Below are positions 1 to 11,650 of a stretch of DNA of 64,000 nucleotides, in pieces. The stretch spans positions 10,929 through 74,928 of the forward strand of contig JAKUCV010003671.1 of NCBI GenBank assembly GCA_028386065.3. The letters run 5' to 3'. Positions within the stretch are counted from its first letter, which is position 1. Every line of letters starts with the position of its first letter. Source of the DNA: Turnera subulata. Lineage: Eukaryota; Streptophyta; Magnoliopsida; Malpighiales; Passifloraceae. Below the pieces are notes generated by a model. That model worked only from the letters and a program-made list of their open reading frames with translations, was not told where the DNA came from and did no database searches. Both the position numbers and the translations under genes were made by a program.

Positions 1-10
1 CCCAGACAGA

Positions 11-622
11 ATGCCTGCTCCATCATCTATCTTCTTCGTCGAGGGTGCCTCCCTCGGAAGAAGAAACCGGTTGGCCTACAGTCTGATCAACGAACGTCCA
101 GAGGAACTACCTAGCGAGCTCAGCTGGATGCCTCGTCTGGTCTTCGTCGACGAACTCTACTCCTCCAGGTTCTTCGCCACTCCCATGGAAGAGACGTTCT
201 TTCTAGAGGATCAAAGCACTCTGAGAACCTCCTTCTACGGCTCGGCCAATTCCGTCATGTTTTTCATTTCTGAAAGACTTCAGGAATTCAACCTAGAGCC
301 CACTTGCCAATTCCTGGACCAAGGCACCTACTACCAGCTCTCGATGACTGCCCAGAGCATGCCCAGAGTAACTCGGTTACCTCCAACTTGGCCAAAGGCC
401 CGTCTACTGGTGTGGAACTACAGAGGAATCGCTAGGCGTTCCCAGGAGTTCGCGCGTACCCTGAGGGATCTAAAGAATCAGTACAAGCCCAACATGGTTC
501 TGCTCACGGAGACCCAGTGGCAGCCTGAAGACAATCACGGTGTCATTCCACTTCGGTTCCCTCCAGCAAACCGGTTCGAGCTTCCTGGCCAGAACAACGC
601 GGGCGGTATGTGGTTCTCGTAG
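11..622 (+). pseudogene. Fragment of LINE-like endonuclease (EEP) ORF
   Basis: An open frame of 203 codons. The second half (from about residue 130, LLVWNYRGIARR through MVLLTETQ) resembles the N-terminal strand of endonuclease/exonuclease/phosphatase domains of plant non-LTR retrotransposons, where an N-W-N/Y-R-G motif is followed about 30 residues later by the catalytic Glu of L-T-E-T. The first 130 residues are not recognised. The frame ends at a TAG just after GGMWFS, although endonuclease-like residues appear to continue in frame for about 20 codons, so this looks like a nonsense mutation. No reverse transcriptase follows; gypsy DNA starts within 170 bp. It could also be the edge of an expressed gene related to LINE endonucleases that extends left of the window. 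Confidence 0.4.
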
Positions 623-773
623 AACGATAGCATCAGGGTCAACATTACCAATGACCCTAATAGCTTCAGGGTCAATGTTGTACCAAGAAGATAAGTAATT
701 TTAATATTAAAATGCAATAATAATATTAGTAATATTAATAATATTTATGTTTTTGTATGTTTATGACATCAAT

Positions 774-940
774 TACCTCTTAAGTGAATGTTCTGTGGCA
801 AGCTGGCGTCCCTCGACTGGATCCATCATATACTAACTAAATGACATAAATGCAATATGATAACATATATGGAGCGAGCAATGCACAAAAAATAAGCAAA
901 ACAATCACCCAAGGACCTACCGTCCGCTCCACTACCAAAA
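774..940 (-). pseudogene. Truncated gypsy leader, gag start and primer site
   Basis: On the minus strand an ATG at 826 opens M-D-P-V-E-G, matching the start M-D-P-V-G-G of the complete gypsy gag at 24828. The frame stops after about 17 codons, where homology to the element ends. Between it and the LTR (941) lies a primer-binding-like sequence, minus strand TGGTAGTGGAGC (926-937), three bases from the LTR edge. This is the 5' end of a gypsy element whose remaining internal part is missing, presumably by deletion or a rearrangement joining it to the LINE-like fragment. Confidence 0.6.
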
Positions 941-3375
941 TGAAACACCCCGACCCGTATTTACCAGTCTCAGTAAACACGTGCCGGAACTGTACGACAG
1001 TAAATACAACACGAAACCCGGCCCAACGACCCAAAGATAATATCAATAATTATATCAGAGAAACCAGCCCAACGGCCCAATGTCACATCATAAACATCAG
1101 AAATCTGGCCCTTCGGCCCAACATCAAAACACGTCGCCCAACCTCGGGGACATTAAGAATAGCACAGCGGAAGCATTTATTTTCTCAAAGACACCATATG
1201 CTAATACTAGATGCATGCTAATGGATCTGAGTCCAGTACGAGGGATAACGTCGCAGCCTGTCTGGAATGCATCATAGCTGCACCACAAATAACCCAACCT
1301 ACGGGATGAAAGCCCGCAGGTGAGGGGTGAGTTCGAAGTGCTCACCAACCAAGGATAAACAGAGATATGCAAGCAACCATAATACTTTCGAAGAAAATAC
1401 CAGCAAAAGACAACTTAAGAATCAACCAAATCATGAATAAGCCAAGACCAAAAGAATATTTTATTATTATTATCAATTTTATCTTGTAGGCCCCGTCACG
1501 GATAAGCTAGGGTCGTACCAGGTTATCAACCAGTTCTTGGTGCCAGATCAAAAAGAACCCGGGATCACCATCCCAATAACAAATCTCAGGGATCAACATC
1601 CCAATAACAATCTCAGGGATTAACATCCCAATCAAACCGGCATCAACATGCCCATCGCAAGTAACCCAGATCATGGCCACCACAAAATAGTCTCAAACCA
1701 TCCGGTCGTACTTCTACTTACCACGTGACAATTAAGTCATATCCATTCCAAAACCAAATCACAGGAATCAACATCCCTAACCAAATCAAAAGACAAGGTT
1801 CACTCATTAACTTTTCCAATTTTAATATCCGGGCCCCGTCACTGGACAAGCTAGGGTCGTACCTGGTTATTATCTAATTCCGGATGCCAGGCCAAACGTA
1901 ACCCGGGTTCAATATCCCAATAACATAACCAATCCGGGATCAACATCCCAATATCCAAACCAAACCGGCCATGACACCACAAAACTAGTCTCTAACCATC
2001 TAGTCGTACCACTACCTTCCACGTGACAAATAAATCATCATCATTTTCAATTTCCAATTTCTATTTTCTATTTCCCCAATTATCTAATTTATCCACAGTT
2101 AATAGACCATTTCTCTGTTAACAACTAACATCAACAACCATACAATAACCATGGAAACCAATAACAATCAACTCAACAGTTCAATCAAGCAATCACAGGC
2201 AATTCCGATTGGCCAACCACAATACAATCTAACAACAACAACAATAACCATAGAAGCCAAATAACCAACAAAATTCCATATCATCAAATATCCAACAACA
2301 ATAACATATATCATCACAATTTTCATTATTCATTTTCTCAAGTTATTCAACTTCCCATTATCACAAGTTAATCCACAGACTAAACCATCAACATTTCCAA
2401 ACACCAATTACTCACAGGTAGTATAACCAACAATATATCAGCACACAATAGTTCAACCGAACAACTAAAACACACCAAGTATTATAGGCAACATATCAAG
2501 GGTTATCCATCCTCACCTTAGCCAATTATCAATTATGGAATCCTCAACAGGTTCCAAAGCCGGTTCCACAGGAACTGCTCGATATCAAAACCTATACAGC
2601 AAAACAACATGCTCACATAAATGCACATAATTGGTATACCATGATGCCATAAACTGTAAATTAAACCCCCCTTGGTTATACGTCATCATCTCCATAAGAT
2701 TATTATACTTGCCAAAATATAATTACCAAATATTATTATTTTATTTTTCAAAAAGAAATTATTATATATACTTATAGTCCGTTTGGTATAAATTTAGAAT
2801 TGGAATTGAATTCAAATCATTAAAAATTTAGAATTTGAATTCATTATGAAATCAATTCTCATGTTTGGTATACTTTTTAATAATGAGGAATTGAATTCAA
2901 TTCCAATGTTTGGTATAAATCAAATCATCAATTGAATTGCTAAAATTACTTAAGTTGTCCTTTTGTTAAAAAAAATCAAAATAAGAGTATAGGGTCATTT
3001 TTGTCATTTAGACATACCAATACTTTTCCAATGGAATTGAATTCCAAATCCTATAGGTTTTGCTTGGATTTGAAATATTACCAAAATATTAATGTAAAAA
3101 TAAAAATTGGAATTCAATTCTTATTTTAAGTTAAGTAGAATTATACCAAACTAAGGAATTGATTTCAATTCTTGGAATTGAATTCAATTCCATGATACCA
3201 AACGGACTATTAGTGAAATATTCCCCAGATTATACAATACCATATTTATTTCCAAAACATTTTCATAGTATATACACCCCTTTCAAAAATATTTTTATAT
3301 TTATTATCTCAACTTATATTTTTCCATAAGGTATTTACCATCATATAATTTTTTTTCTATATAATAATGATAATC

Positions 3376-3407
<32 letters not shown>

Positions 3408-4189
3408 TTTCCAGAAATATATTCCCATATACAATTATCATTATTATATAATTTTAATGGGGCAGATCGTGGGGCGGCGTCGGCTGCTGGTGCCGTTGCG
3501 GTGGTCGTCGCAAGGAAGAAGAAGGAGGAAGGCGGTGATCTCGGCCTTCCTGTCGTCGGCTGCGGTCGTCTCGCATGAGGAGAAGGAGAAAGAGAGGAGG
3601 AAGGTGGCGGCTGGGTGGTGTGTGGTGGCGGGTCGTGGTGGTATCGGGTATATGTTCCTTCTGTTTTTTTTTTCTTTTTTTTTTCTTTTGTTTCTGGTTT
3701 GATTGAATTTTTTTTGTGTTTGTGTGGTTTGCAGGTACAAGGAAAGAACGAGGTTGCTGGCTTTGCAGAGGAGAGGAAATGATACTGGGTTTCAGGTTTG
3801 CAGGGAGGAGTAGGAAGAAGATAGGTTATAGGGGTGAATCACGAGCATCACAGGAAAAAGCAATCGCAAGAGACACAGGGAAAAGGCGGCTGCAAAACTC
3901 GACATGTAGGTAAGTCGTGTACCGTCCAGACCAGAAAATAAGTGATATACCTCCTTAGTTATATTTCTGGTGTGATTTTTCTGAGGATTCCGGGACCCGA
4001 AAAATACCAACTTTGGTTCGTAAAATCCACGGAGAAATCCCGAGCGCTGGAAAAACCTCGGTTTCGTAAAACAATGCCCGATTTACCTCGAATTAATTAT
4101 CCAAGATTAAATTCAAAGGTAAATCACAGTATAACGACCTTTACAATCCCGGTAAAAATACAAATTTTCTGCTGGTTGTCCGGCTGTAA
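941..4189 (-). repeat. LTR of truncated Ty3/gypsy chromovirus
   Basis: Begins TGAAACACCCCGACCCG and ends near CCGGCTGTAA. It aligns along its length with the LTRs at 14137-16967 and 24956-27843 (same opening, same GTCACTGGACAAGCTAGGGTCGT block, same GGACCCGAAAAAT block near the end), but is clearly diverged, so it is a related older subfamily copy. Two internal changes explain its length: a 435-bp MITE (2775-3209), and a direct duplication of about 343 bp (the block starting CCCCGTCAC at 1491 recurs at 1834). No target duplication can be checked because the left end of the element is lost. Confidence 0.75.
2775..3209. mobile_element. Tourist/Harbinger-type MITE
   Basis: A 435-bp AT-rich element with perfect 15-bp terminal inverted repeats, TAGTCCGTTTGGTAT at the left and ATACCAAACGGACTA at the right, flanked by TTA on both sides (2772-2774 and 3210-3212). 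A 3-bp TTA duplication with a GTTTGG-containing terminus is the signature of PIF/Harbinger non-autonomous elements. It has no coding capacity. Several internal copies of GGAATTGAATTCAATTCC-like palindromes are visible. It sits inside the gypsy LTR at 941-4189. Confidence 0.85.
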
Positions 4190-4817
4190 AAAGAAGAGGT
4201 TAGTTCACAACTCTGAAAGCTGAAGGCGAAGCGAGGAACCTTCCCCCGCTGCATCTCCCCTCCTTCGTCGAGCCTTTCCTTTAATGGTTGGGGGAAGCAT
4301 TCCCTTATTTTAATTTGACAGACATTCTTCCAGCCTTATGAAAAAAAATAACCTCCGTCCATCGATCAATCACGCGAGTACGCATCCAGTCAGTATCCGG
4401 AAAGAGAAAAAAGGTATTTTGGGCATAGACTTTCAATCACTGTAACTCGAAAGAGAAGGAAAAGACAAGGAGCGTATTTCCACTCTTGTCGGAATTGCAA
4501 CTAGAAAGGAGTTTTCATCGGGAAAGATCTTTACCCAATGTCTTTTCCTTCTCCCCCCAGCATGTGGGTAAACTATGTAAACTTGCTAGCTGGCTTTCAT
4601 CTTTAGAAGCCCGGATCTCGCTGGTGCCACCTGAACGCCAGGTAGGCGGCGGATGTGTGACGTTTGGAGTTGTCGTTCGTGCACCTGTCCCCAATGGAAG
4701 AATGAGTGATCCGTTCCCCTATAGATCATGGCCTTACCACTCGGTCCCCAATGGCCTACGGGGGATAAATCGGGAAACATTTTTGGTTGAACCGGTACGC
4801 AAGCAAGTTCTCACTGC
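4190..4817. other. Unassigned DNA, possibly organelle-derived
   Basis: No recognised gene. Base composition is more balanced than the AT-rich flanks, and it carries a 143-codon frame (4486-4917) of no recognised family. The texture (purine-rich strings alternating with C-rich runs) recalls plant mitochondrial intergenic DNA, but this is an impression, not a match. It may have been continuous with 5234-5239 and 5793-6092 before the two flanking DNA elements inserted. Confidence 0.3.
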
Positions 4818-5225
4818 TAGTGTTATCAGAACCAGACCGGGCGCTGACCCAGAAAAGGTCCTGAATCATGGTTCTCTGGTCGGACGGGGTTTGAACCAGC
4901 GGTATAATAATTATTAAATATTAATATATGTATATTCATATTTATCTATAATTATAAATTTAAAATAAATATAGTCTAAATATACAAAATTTTCATTCAA
5001 AAATACTATCTTCTTGTAAAAATAGGAAAAAAATTTAAAAAATAGCATAATTATGATTTAAAAATGACCCGACTGGGTCACTGGTTCAACCGGGTCAATA
5101 AAAACAGGCGGGTCATCTGGTTTTTCCCGGGTCAATATCTTATCCGGTCCAACTATCTTAAAAACCGAGTGTGGAGCCCGACTCAAGGTCCGACCGGTTC
5201 AACCGGTCGGTCCAGTCCACTTCTG
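4818..5225. mobile_element. Candidate non-autonomous hAT-like element
   Basis: A 408-bp non-coding segment flanked by the 8-bp direct repeat CTCACTGC (4810-4817 and 5226-5233). The interior is built from GACCGG/CCGGTC and GGGTCA words that make its two ends roughly complementary (CAGAACCAGACCGG on the left, CCGGTCGGTCCAGTC on the right), around an AT-rich centre. An 8-bp duplication would fit a hAT-type element, but the terminal repeats are imperfect, so classification is tentative. Confidence 0.45.
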
Positions 5226-5247
5226 CTCACTGCAATCATATTTTGAT

Positions 5248-5784
5248 AGGCTTATTACGCCTTTTGCCCTTCCAATTTGGCAACCACTTTAATTTTAGCC
5301 ATTTAAGATTTAATTTTTTTATTTTGTAGCCTAGTTTGACAATGATTTGATATTTTCACCCACCAACCCATCCTAATACATAAAATTATTGACATGTAAG
5401 TTGTCTTAATACGTGTTAACTCCTCATTTACTAATATTCTTTCTTACAAAATTGCCCCAAACTGAACCGTCCGAACAAAAAATTCGAAAACAAAAACTAA
5501 GAAGAAAAAAATAAATAACTAAAAGGATTGACTTTTTATATTGGAACCAAAACACTCTATGGCTACTCTTTTTAAAATTAAGACAAAGAAAAAACAAGAA
5601 TAATCGTTGCCAAATAAGGAGTTAACATGTGTCAGTAAACGTCAATTTTACTTGTTGAGATGGATTTGCGGATGAAAATATTTAATCATTGCCAAATTAA
5701 GGTGCAAAATAAAAAAATTTAAAACTTAGGATGGTTAAAATCAAAATGGTTGCCTAGGTTGCCAAAAGGGGGATATTAAAGCAA
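5248..5784. mobile_element. Foldback MITE with long inverted repeats
   Basis: A 537-bp element in which the left ~200 bp is an imperfect inverted copy of the right ~200 bp, starting AGGCTTATTACGCCTTTTG and ending with its approximate complement. Flanked by the 8-bp direct repeat ATTTTGAT (5240-5247 and 5785-5792). Long inverted arms plus an 8-9 bp duplication suggest a Mutator- or hAT-related MITE. No coding capacity. It lies 22 bp from the preceding candidate element. Confidence 0.75.
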
Positions 5785-5792
5785 ATTTTGAT

Positions 5793-6092
5793 GACAGTGG
5801 TGGATTATTGTCCGGCTTCAGTCATTACACAACCTTAGCCCAGCCGGTATCGTGCACGTGAAACGATTGGCACTTGACAGGCTACAGCATTTGCGGGTGG
5901 AACGGAACCAGTTTTCTTTTTTGATCGCGATGGAACCATTACCATCCTAATTATGGAAAAGGTTGTATAATTACTAAAACTATTTGAACTATTCTGTCTA
6001 CTGATGCCTCTGGTTTTGAGGTACCACGCACTGTGTACTCTGCTGTTTAGTGAATAAAGTTCCGATCATTTCCCTCAAAAAAAAAAAAAAAA
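5793..6092 (+). other. Transcript-like 3' end with AATAAA and A16 tract
   Basis: AATAAA at 6053-6058 is followed 18 bases later by sixteen A residues (6077-6092). This is the arrangement of a cleaved and polyadenylated mRNA copied back into DNA, or of a SINE/LINE 3' end. No open frame of recognised family precedes it. A chance A tract near a genuine genomic poly(A) signal is an alternative. Confidence 0.35.
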
Positions 6093-6638
6093 GAAGTGTA
6101 GACCATCTCCTAAGGGTTGGGTGTTCATTTGGATATATACTCCCTTGGATTATATTAGAGCAGAGGAATATTGAGAAATTGCCCTTTTCGCTTTAGTGGG
6201 ACAATAATGCTAATGTTGTTATTTTTTAAAATTTAAGGATCAATTTCCTCTTTAGTGCTTTTTAGAAAAGTAACTCTAATGCTAATGTTGTTTTTTTTTT
6301 TAATTGAAGGGTTATTTTCCTCCTTAGTTTTTTTTTAGAAGACTAACTAGATATTATTATTATTATTTTCCTCTCCTAATAAATATATTTTTATACCTTT
6401 ATGGAAAAAAGTTAAGAAATTATTTGATAAACAATAAAAATAAACAAAATGAAATGTAATTTCCAGAAGTGAAAAAGCCACATAGACTTTATTAGTCTCT
6501 TCGTCATATGGGTCGACTCATGTACAAAGCACTAAGTATGGTAAATGTCTAAAAGTACTAAGTAGGAAAAACGAACAAGGGCGCGCAACATTGGATTTGA
6601 TAGCATTTGTGGGGGCAAATTCATTTTGTTGGTTTTTT
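6093..6638. other. AT-rich intergenic DNA, 3' side of the desaturase gene
   Basis: T-rich tracts and short TTA repeats. No gene or bounded element seen. It should contain the 3' UTR and poly(A) site of the desaturase gene, which reads leftward. Confidence 0.4.
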
Positions 6639-8008
6639 TCACAAAGCGATCTCCTTGTTGAAAACCCAGCTAAACCTGACGCGGAGCGGCTCCAGCAGCT
6701 TAGCTTTCTCGACGGTTCGCTCCTGCAGCCTCCGGATCCTAGGCGCCAATCCACACACAAAGTCCTGTGCGCGCCTTCCTTCCCCCGTCAATCCCTCCAG
6801 CTTCTGCAATCCCCACCGTTCGATCAGGAACTGGAGAATGTCAGCATAGTCATCCGCCGTGTAGACCCCGAGCCGCTGGGCCACCGCGGAGAAGTGGTCG
6901 AACAGATGGGGGTCGTTGCCGTCATGCATCAGGTGGGCTGGCATTGTGATCTTCTTCCGCATCATGTCGGCCACGGCCAGCATCCCTCCGTTGGGGTCCA
7001 CCTCCAGCAGCTTCTCCACGATCTTAGCGTAAGCGTTCTCGTGGCGCCTCTCGTCGGATGCTATGGTGCCGCATATGCGCGCAAGCACCGGATCCCCGCC
7101 TTCCTTGGCCAGCCGAGCCGTGTTCCCGTGCGACACAAAGGTGGCTCGCTCTTGAAACGAAGTGTACACAAACCCCAAGTATGGGTTGTTTTCCGTCCCA
7201 GGATCCTACGCATCCAAAATCCAAACATTATATGTATATAGATAACAAATCTTACGAACAAAAAAGTGTAGTTTAAAATAGATTAATTTAGAAAATGAAT
7301 AAAATATGAAAAAATGGTGGTGTTGTTTTTGTTTATTTGAATTATATTGTTTACCATGCCAGAACCGATTAAGTATTGGACGGTCCTCTCAATCATGAGC
7401 ATATCGACCCGACCCGATAGGTACAAGTAGGTGCGGAGCAGGTCACCGTGGCGGTTCTCCTCGGCAGTCCAGGCGCGGGTCCACTGGGCCCATGGGCTAA
7501 GGCTGGCCCCACTCTCGTCTCTAACCCCGTCAAGGGTGTTGATCATGGTCTGATAGGTAGGGAGGGCGTCCTCGGTGATCATGTCGCCCACCAACACCAC
7601 GAAGTAGTCGTCGGGGAGGGCATCCGTCCGTTCGCGGAGGGCACGCACCTGCTCGGTGAAATCTGGGAATGGCAATGTGGGGTCCGGCAGGAAGCTCTGG
7701 GGTTGCCAGCATTGGTCGACGGGTTTCAAAAGCGGCAGCACATTCTGCGACGCCCAGCTCTCCAGGGACTTGAAGATTTCTTGCTTCTCGGGTGGCATTG
7801 TGTGCGTCTTTTGGTGCCTCAGCTTCGGTGCTGCGGGTGGAGCAGCCACGGCGGAGACGACGGCGGATCGCGATGGTGGTGGTGAGCGGAGATGGGTGGT
7901 GGTGGAAGTTGGGGGTGTGAGGTGGTGGCGGCGGCGGCTGCTCAGGATTTGAGCATGTGGGAGGATGCATGCAGATTGTTTGGACATCAAGTAGTTTGAG
8001 GGCTGCAT
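6639..8008 (-). CDS. SAD: Stearoyl-[acyl-carrier-protein] 9-desaturase, plastid
   Basis: Soluble di-iron desaturase that introduces the first double bond into stearoyl-ACP (or a related acyl-ACP) in the plastid stroma, using ferredoxin and O2. Two exons: 8008-7355 and 7205-6639, with GT (ATG|GTAAAC) and AG (GCGTAG|GATCC) borders; joining gives exactly 407 codons including the stop (406 aa), normal for the family. The first ~65 residues are Ser/Pro/Ala-rich with basic residues and no acidic cluster, as in a transit peptide. The conserved core starts near the H-T-M-P-P motif. Iron-ligand motifs are intact: EENRH at 183-187 and DERRHE at 269-274; GDMITE supplies another ligand. A second Met (residue 8) could be the true start. 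The family has several paralogues with different chain-length or position preference, which cannot be told apart here. Confidence 0.93.
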
Positions 8009-8068
8009 GCTACCGCAACTGAGTTTTGTCTTATTGTTCAGTCAAAGACAAGACACACACGGCGAGAA

Positions 8069-8145
8069 AAAGAGAGAGAGAGAGAGAGAGAGAGCACAAA
8101 GCTTGGATTGGAAATTGCTGGCCAGGCAGGTTCCATTATATATAG
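8069..8145 (-). promoter_or_regulatory. Desaturase 5' UTR GA repeat and TATA box
   Basis: A (GA)n run at about 8069-8094 (CT on the coding strand), a common feature of plant 5' leaders, lies 60-85 bp upstream of the start codon. A TATATATA box at about 8137-8145 is ~130 bp upstream, which would place transcription start near 8110. Inferred from position only. Confidence 0.5.
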
Positions 8146-9900
8146 GGGAAATGACTAATAAACAAGCCTTCTTTTCGTGTGGAATCTCAATAATGCCATG
8201 GACTAAAAAGTTACTTGTATTGTGTAATTTGCACGTACCAGGGCAAAGTTAGTTAGTGGTGGGGGACTTGAGTGAATTTTTTGCTGGAATAAAATGAGAA
8301 AGGGGGTAGTATAGTCTTTCGAGAGGACGTTGAGACCCTGCAAAAACAAGGGGTGCAGTGGTTTTCTGATCACACTGAAAGGGGAAGATTGGGCAAACCT
8401 GTGGGTTGACAGAACGAACGTCTCTTTGGTAATATCGAAGAAATGCTGTGTTGTGTTGTGTGTTTGTGTGAGAGTTAATGTGTCAACTGGAAATTGTTAA
8501 TCTAACACCCGCCAAAAGCAAATTAGTCATAATCCCCTCGCATACATCATCTTTCCATTTTAAAAAAATTTAATTTAAGCCTCTCATGTTTTCCTAAAAG
8601 AACACCTATTCTTTTAAGTTGGAAAACTTATTTTCGTAATCCATTTTCTGTTGTTTAAAAAGACGTTCCAACCCGGTAATTTTCTAGTTGTTCTTATAAG
8701 TTAAATAATCAAAATCAAACCAACAAGTGGCTAGTGGGCAAGCACGAGCTTTGTAAATGAAAGAAATTAGTATTGTGGGTGAATTTTCGGTTTAGCCATA
8801 GGTTTTGTTAATAAGTACTATTGGTCCACTAAATTGAGTAAAGCTCTCTTAACATTAATTTTTCCCTTCACAATTCTCAAAGTTGACCCATTGCTTAAAG
8901 TAAATAATTGTTCAACCATTTGAATAAATTGCATGGTGACGATAAAGATCCTTTTTAAACTAATAAAAAAATAGAAATGCAAGCCTACAAAACTAAATCC
9001 ACGCACTTGCAAGGGGATGGATAAATCGCATATATAGAGTCAGTACTATTTTAAAAGTATCGTTTAGGAGTTTGTACTATTTTTTGTCCTTTTTACGGGT
9101 CTATATTCTTATTTTACGTATCTTTTAGGGGTTTCGGGCAGCTCCACTGATGACGTGGAGTTTTAATATATTTGGTACCAATTTTTTTCGTTTTTGTCAA
9201 TCATTTACCCGTGCTTTTTTTTTTTGTCATCTCACTTCTTACTTAGGGTATATAATTTAGGGTAGAAAAGAAAAAAAAAGGATATACGATGTGATGATTG
9301 AGGAGCACGTAGACAATATGCCCCTGACGGCGATGATGTAAGGGCTGCACCCCGTCCCTAACCCTCAAACGCACCACAACCAAATATCCAATCATCATCC
9401 GTACAAACATCTACACAACACACCAAACCAACCCACAACCCCAATCCTTTTTATCATGTTAGAGCAGGAAATTGCTGCAAACCGCCATTGATAGTGGTAA
9501 GCGTCAATGTGGAGAATATCCCTACGCCGATGGGACAACGACTTATGCGTTGGAATTATTTAATATATATGGGCTTATATTGTTAATTACAATTATATTA
9601 AACACACTCTAATTTTATAGAGTCATTAAGAGATCTATTTTGGGTTCTAGAGACATCTATGTTAGTATGGGCTTTTATGTGTAGAAATCCAATACTAGTA
9701 ATTAGGACTTTATGGGCACCCTAATTGATCTAGTATATAAAGAATAACATATAAGGTTGTGGTCCCCAAGATTATTCCTGCGTCAGTTTTCTCTGCCCCA
9801 TCATAGAAAAAGCAAACAAGGCGTTGGAACCAATTCTTGGAAGCTCCCAATCCTCTTTAGTCAATACTCAAGTTTGTTCATCATGGATTCAGGTACGTCT
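8146..9900. other. Intergenic DNA, possible degraded LTR near 9540-9890
   Basis: AT-rich upstream DNA of the desaturase gene with no supported gene. The segment around 9540-9890 has a TATA-like sequence (TATATAAAG at about 9734) and a following stretch of balanced composition that could be part of an old LTR, but no second copy, primer site or target duplication was found. Confidence 0.25.
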
Positions 9901-11471
9901 TGCTTCCATACCTGAGTATTATTCTTAATTGTCTAATAATTTATCAAGATATTTAAGGCACAAAGTAATTATTCTAACATGATGTCCAAATGGTTTTTTT
10001 TCTAAGTACGATTCATATTTATTCCTCAAAAGGGAGTCAAAATTGGGCGTCATTTTGATTTCGTGAGGTATAAAAACAAAGACAATTTTGGGAGGATTCT
10101 CTCTGACATAAATGCCAGAAAAGTCGTCAATGGTCTTCTCACTGCTAATGTCACAAGAGACAGGGCCAAAGTACCTTGTGTAGTACCATAACCAACAAGT
10201 CACACCACACCCTACAATCGCAACAGAAGTTTTGCGGCGGCTGTCATCGAGAAACCAAAACCCTGCCACTAACTATCTTTCTTCACAGGACTACAAGCCA
10301 AATATTACCTTTACGCCCACTCCAGATACCTTGGGGTCGTTGTTCAGGTGTGCATACGGAGTCCTAAGGGTGCCTATGCCTAGTCAAAAAGGTGCAAGCA
10401 GTGTTTTCAGAAAATGGTTTCGCTAGAGTGGTAGTAAGTTAAGTTGGTAGAGATTCAGTGATGGTTGCATTTCTGTCAAGCCAAATATGACTGGATCTAA
10501 AGGCTCTACTATAGTATGCATCCATGGCAAAATGGAGATGCAGCCAACAAAAGAAATTGTTGGGTGCATACTAGAGGAGTTCCACCACAAGCATGGTCTC
10601 ACAATTTCTTTCGTGTAGTCACCATTTCATAGGCAAGTTGATTGAGTTGGCACCAGAGATTGAGCAAGGTTGAAGACTGGATGTCGCCTTTGTGTATATT
10701 TAGACGACGATAAGGATAAAATTTGAAAAGGAATTGATGACTAATATTGGAGGTGAATCATATAACATCTCTATGTCTGAATCCTCTGTGGATTACCCTA
10801 CATATGCTTCACTACCATACTCCTATATTGCGCATATTGGAAAGGCGATGAGTACTGCCTCAAGAAGTTTGGGTTTCGTCGGACCGAATTTCATGATTCC
10901 CCAGCCCGGTAGTGTATCCAACAAAGGAAAGAATATTGTTATTGAAGGTAGGGAGACAACGACAGCGGTTTGGATAGGGCATCATTCTTTTGATATAATG
11001 GCAGTAATTGAGAAGGTCAACATGATACATCATATCAAAACTGCAATGAAGTTACTCAATCTCAGGGCAGCGCCTCGGCATCAACTTACCTTTTTCGTAC
11101 CAATCAAGTTACTCAATCTTATGCTCAGTCACACCATACATCAATGGATGTTTGCGCCGAGAAGTCAATTGTGAACCAAACCCTCCTCCTCTGACAAACT
11201 CTTTTGGGTTGTTGGTTTCATATAAAGAGTCAAAACCTGAGAGCCCACCCATTCCATCTGAGGCCAATGATTTTCAAAAAGTGATGACTCCACCAAATGC
11301 TAAGCCAGCCCAAAAATCTGCTACTACCCAGACATACCTCATAAAATCCAAACTAAAATAGCTTCGCCATCTACCGATAGCGAGGCCACATTCGTCTTTG
11401 GAACAAGCAGTCTGTATTCTCACAATGTTAGTTCTAAGTCTAATTTATCCAAAAAAAATTCATCTTCACCT
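9901..11471. other. Unassigned region with unrecognised open frames
   Basis: Contains a 114-codon minus-strand frame (10269-9925) and a 146-codon plus-strand frame (10734-11174). Neither resembles a family I recognise, and there are no clear splice borders or codon bias that would support them. Frames interrupted by several stops across 10440-10730 suggest decayed coding DNA, perhaps an old transposable element. No function is proposed. Confidence 0.25.
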
Positions 11472-11650
11472 CTAGAAGAGAGAGAGAGAAGGGGGAGGAA
11501 GGGAGAGAGAGAGAGAGGGAAGGGAGGAGGTAGAGAGAGCGAGGGAGAGAGAGAGGGAAAGAGAGGGAGGGAGAGAGAAAGAGGGGAAGAGAGAGGGGAA
11601 GAGAGAGAGAGAAAGGGAGGAAGGGAGGGAGGGAATGAGAGAGAGAGAAA
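11472..11650. repeat. Purine-rich GA/GGA low-complexity tract
   Basis: About 180 bases almost purely of G and A on the plus strand, mostly GAGAG and GGGA words. Simple-sequence expansion; any apparent open frame through it is an artefact of composition. Confidence 0.9.

Noticed and set aside
3367..3913. Open frames on both strands in the old gypsy LTR
   Set aside because: Low-complexity Arg/Lys-rich translations within an LTR; same GC-rich block makes similar frames in the younger LTRs.
6591..7241. 216-codon plus-strand frame opposite the desaturase second exon
   Set aside because: Antisense shadow of a well-conserved gene; no independent support.
7448..7885. 145-codon plus-strand frame opposite desaturase exon 1
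   Set aside because: Antisense shadow.
9540..9890. Full LTR element
   Set aside because: No second copy, primer site, polypurine tract or duplication was found; left as a weak possibility only.
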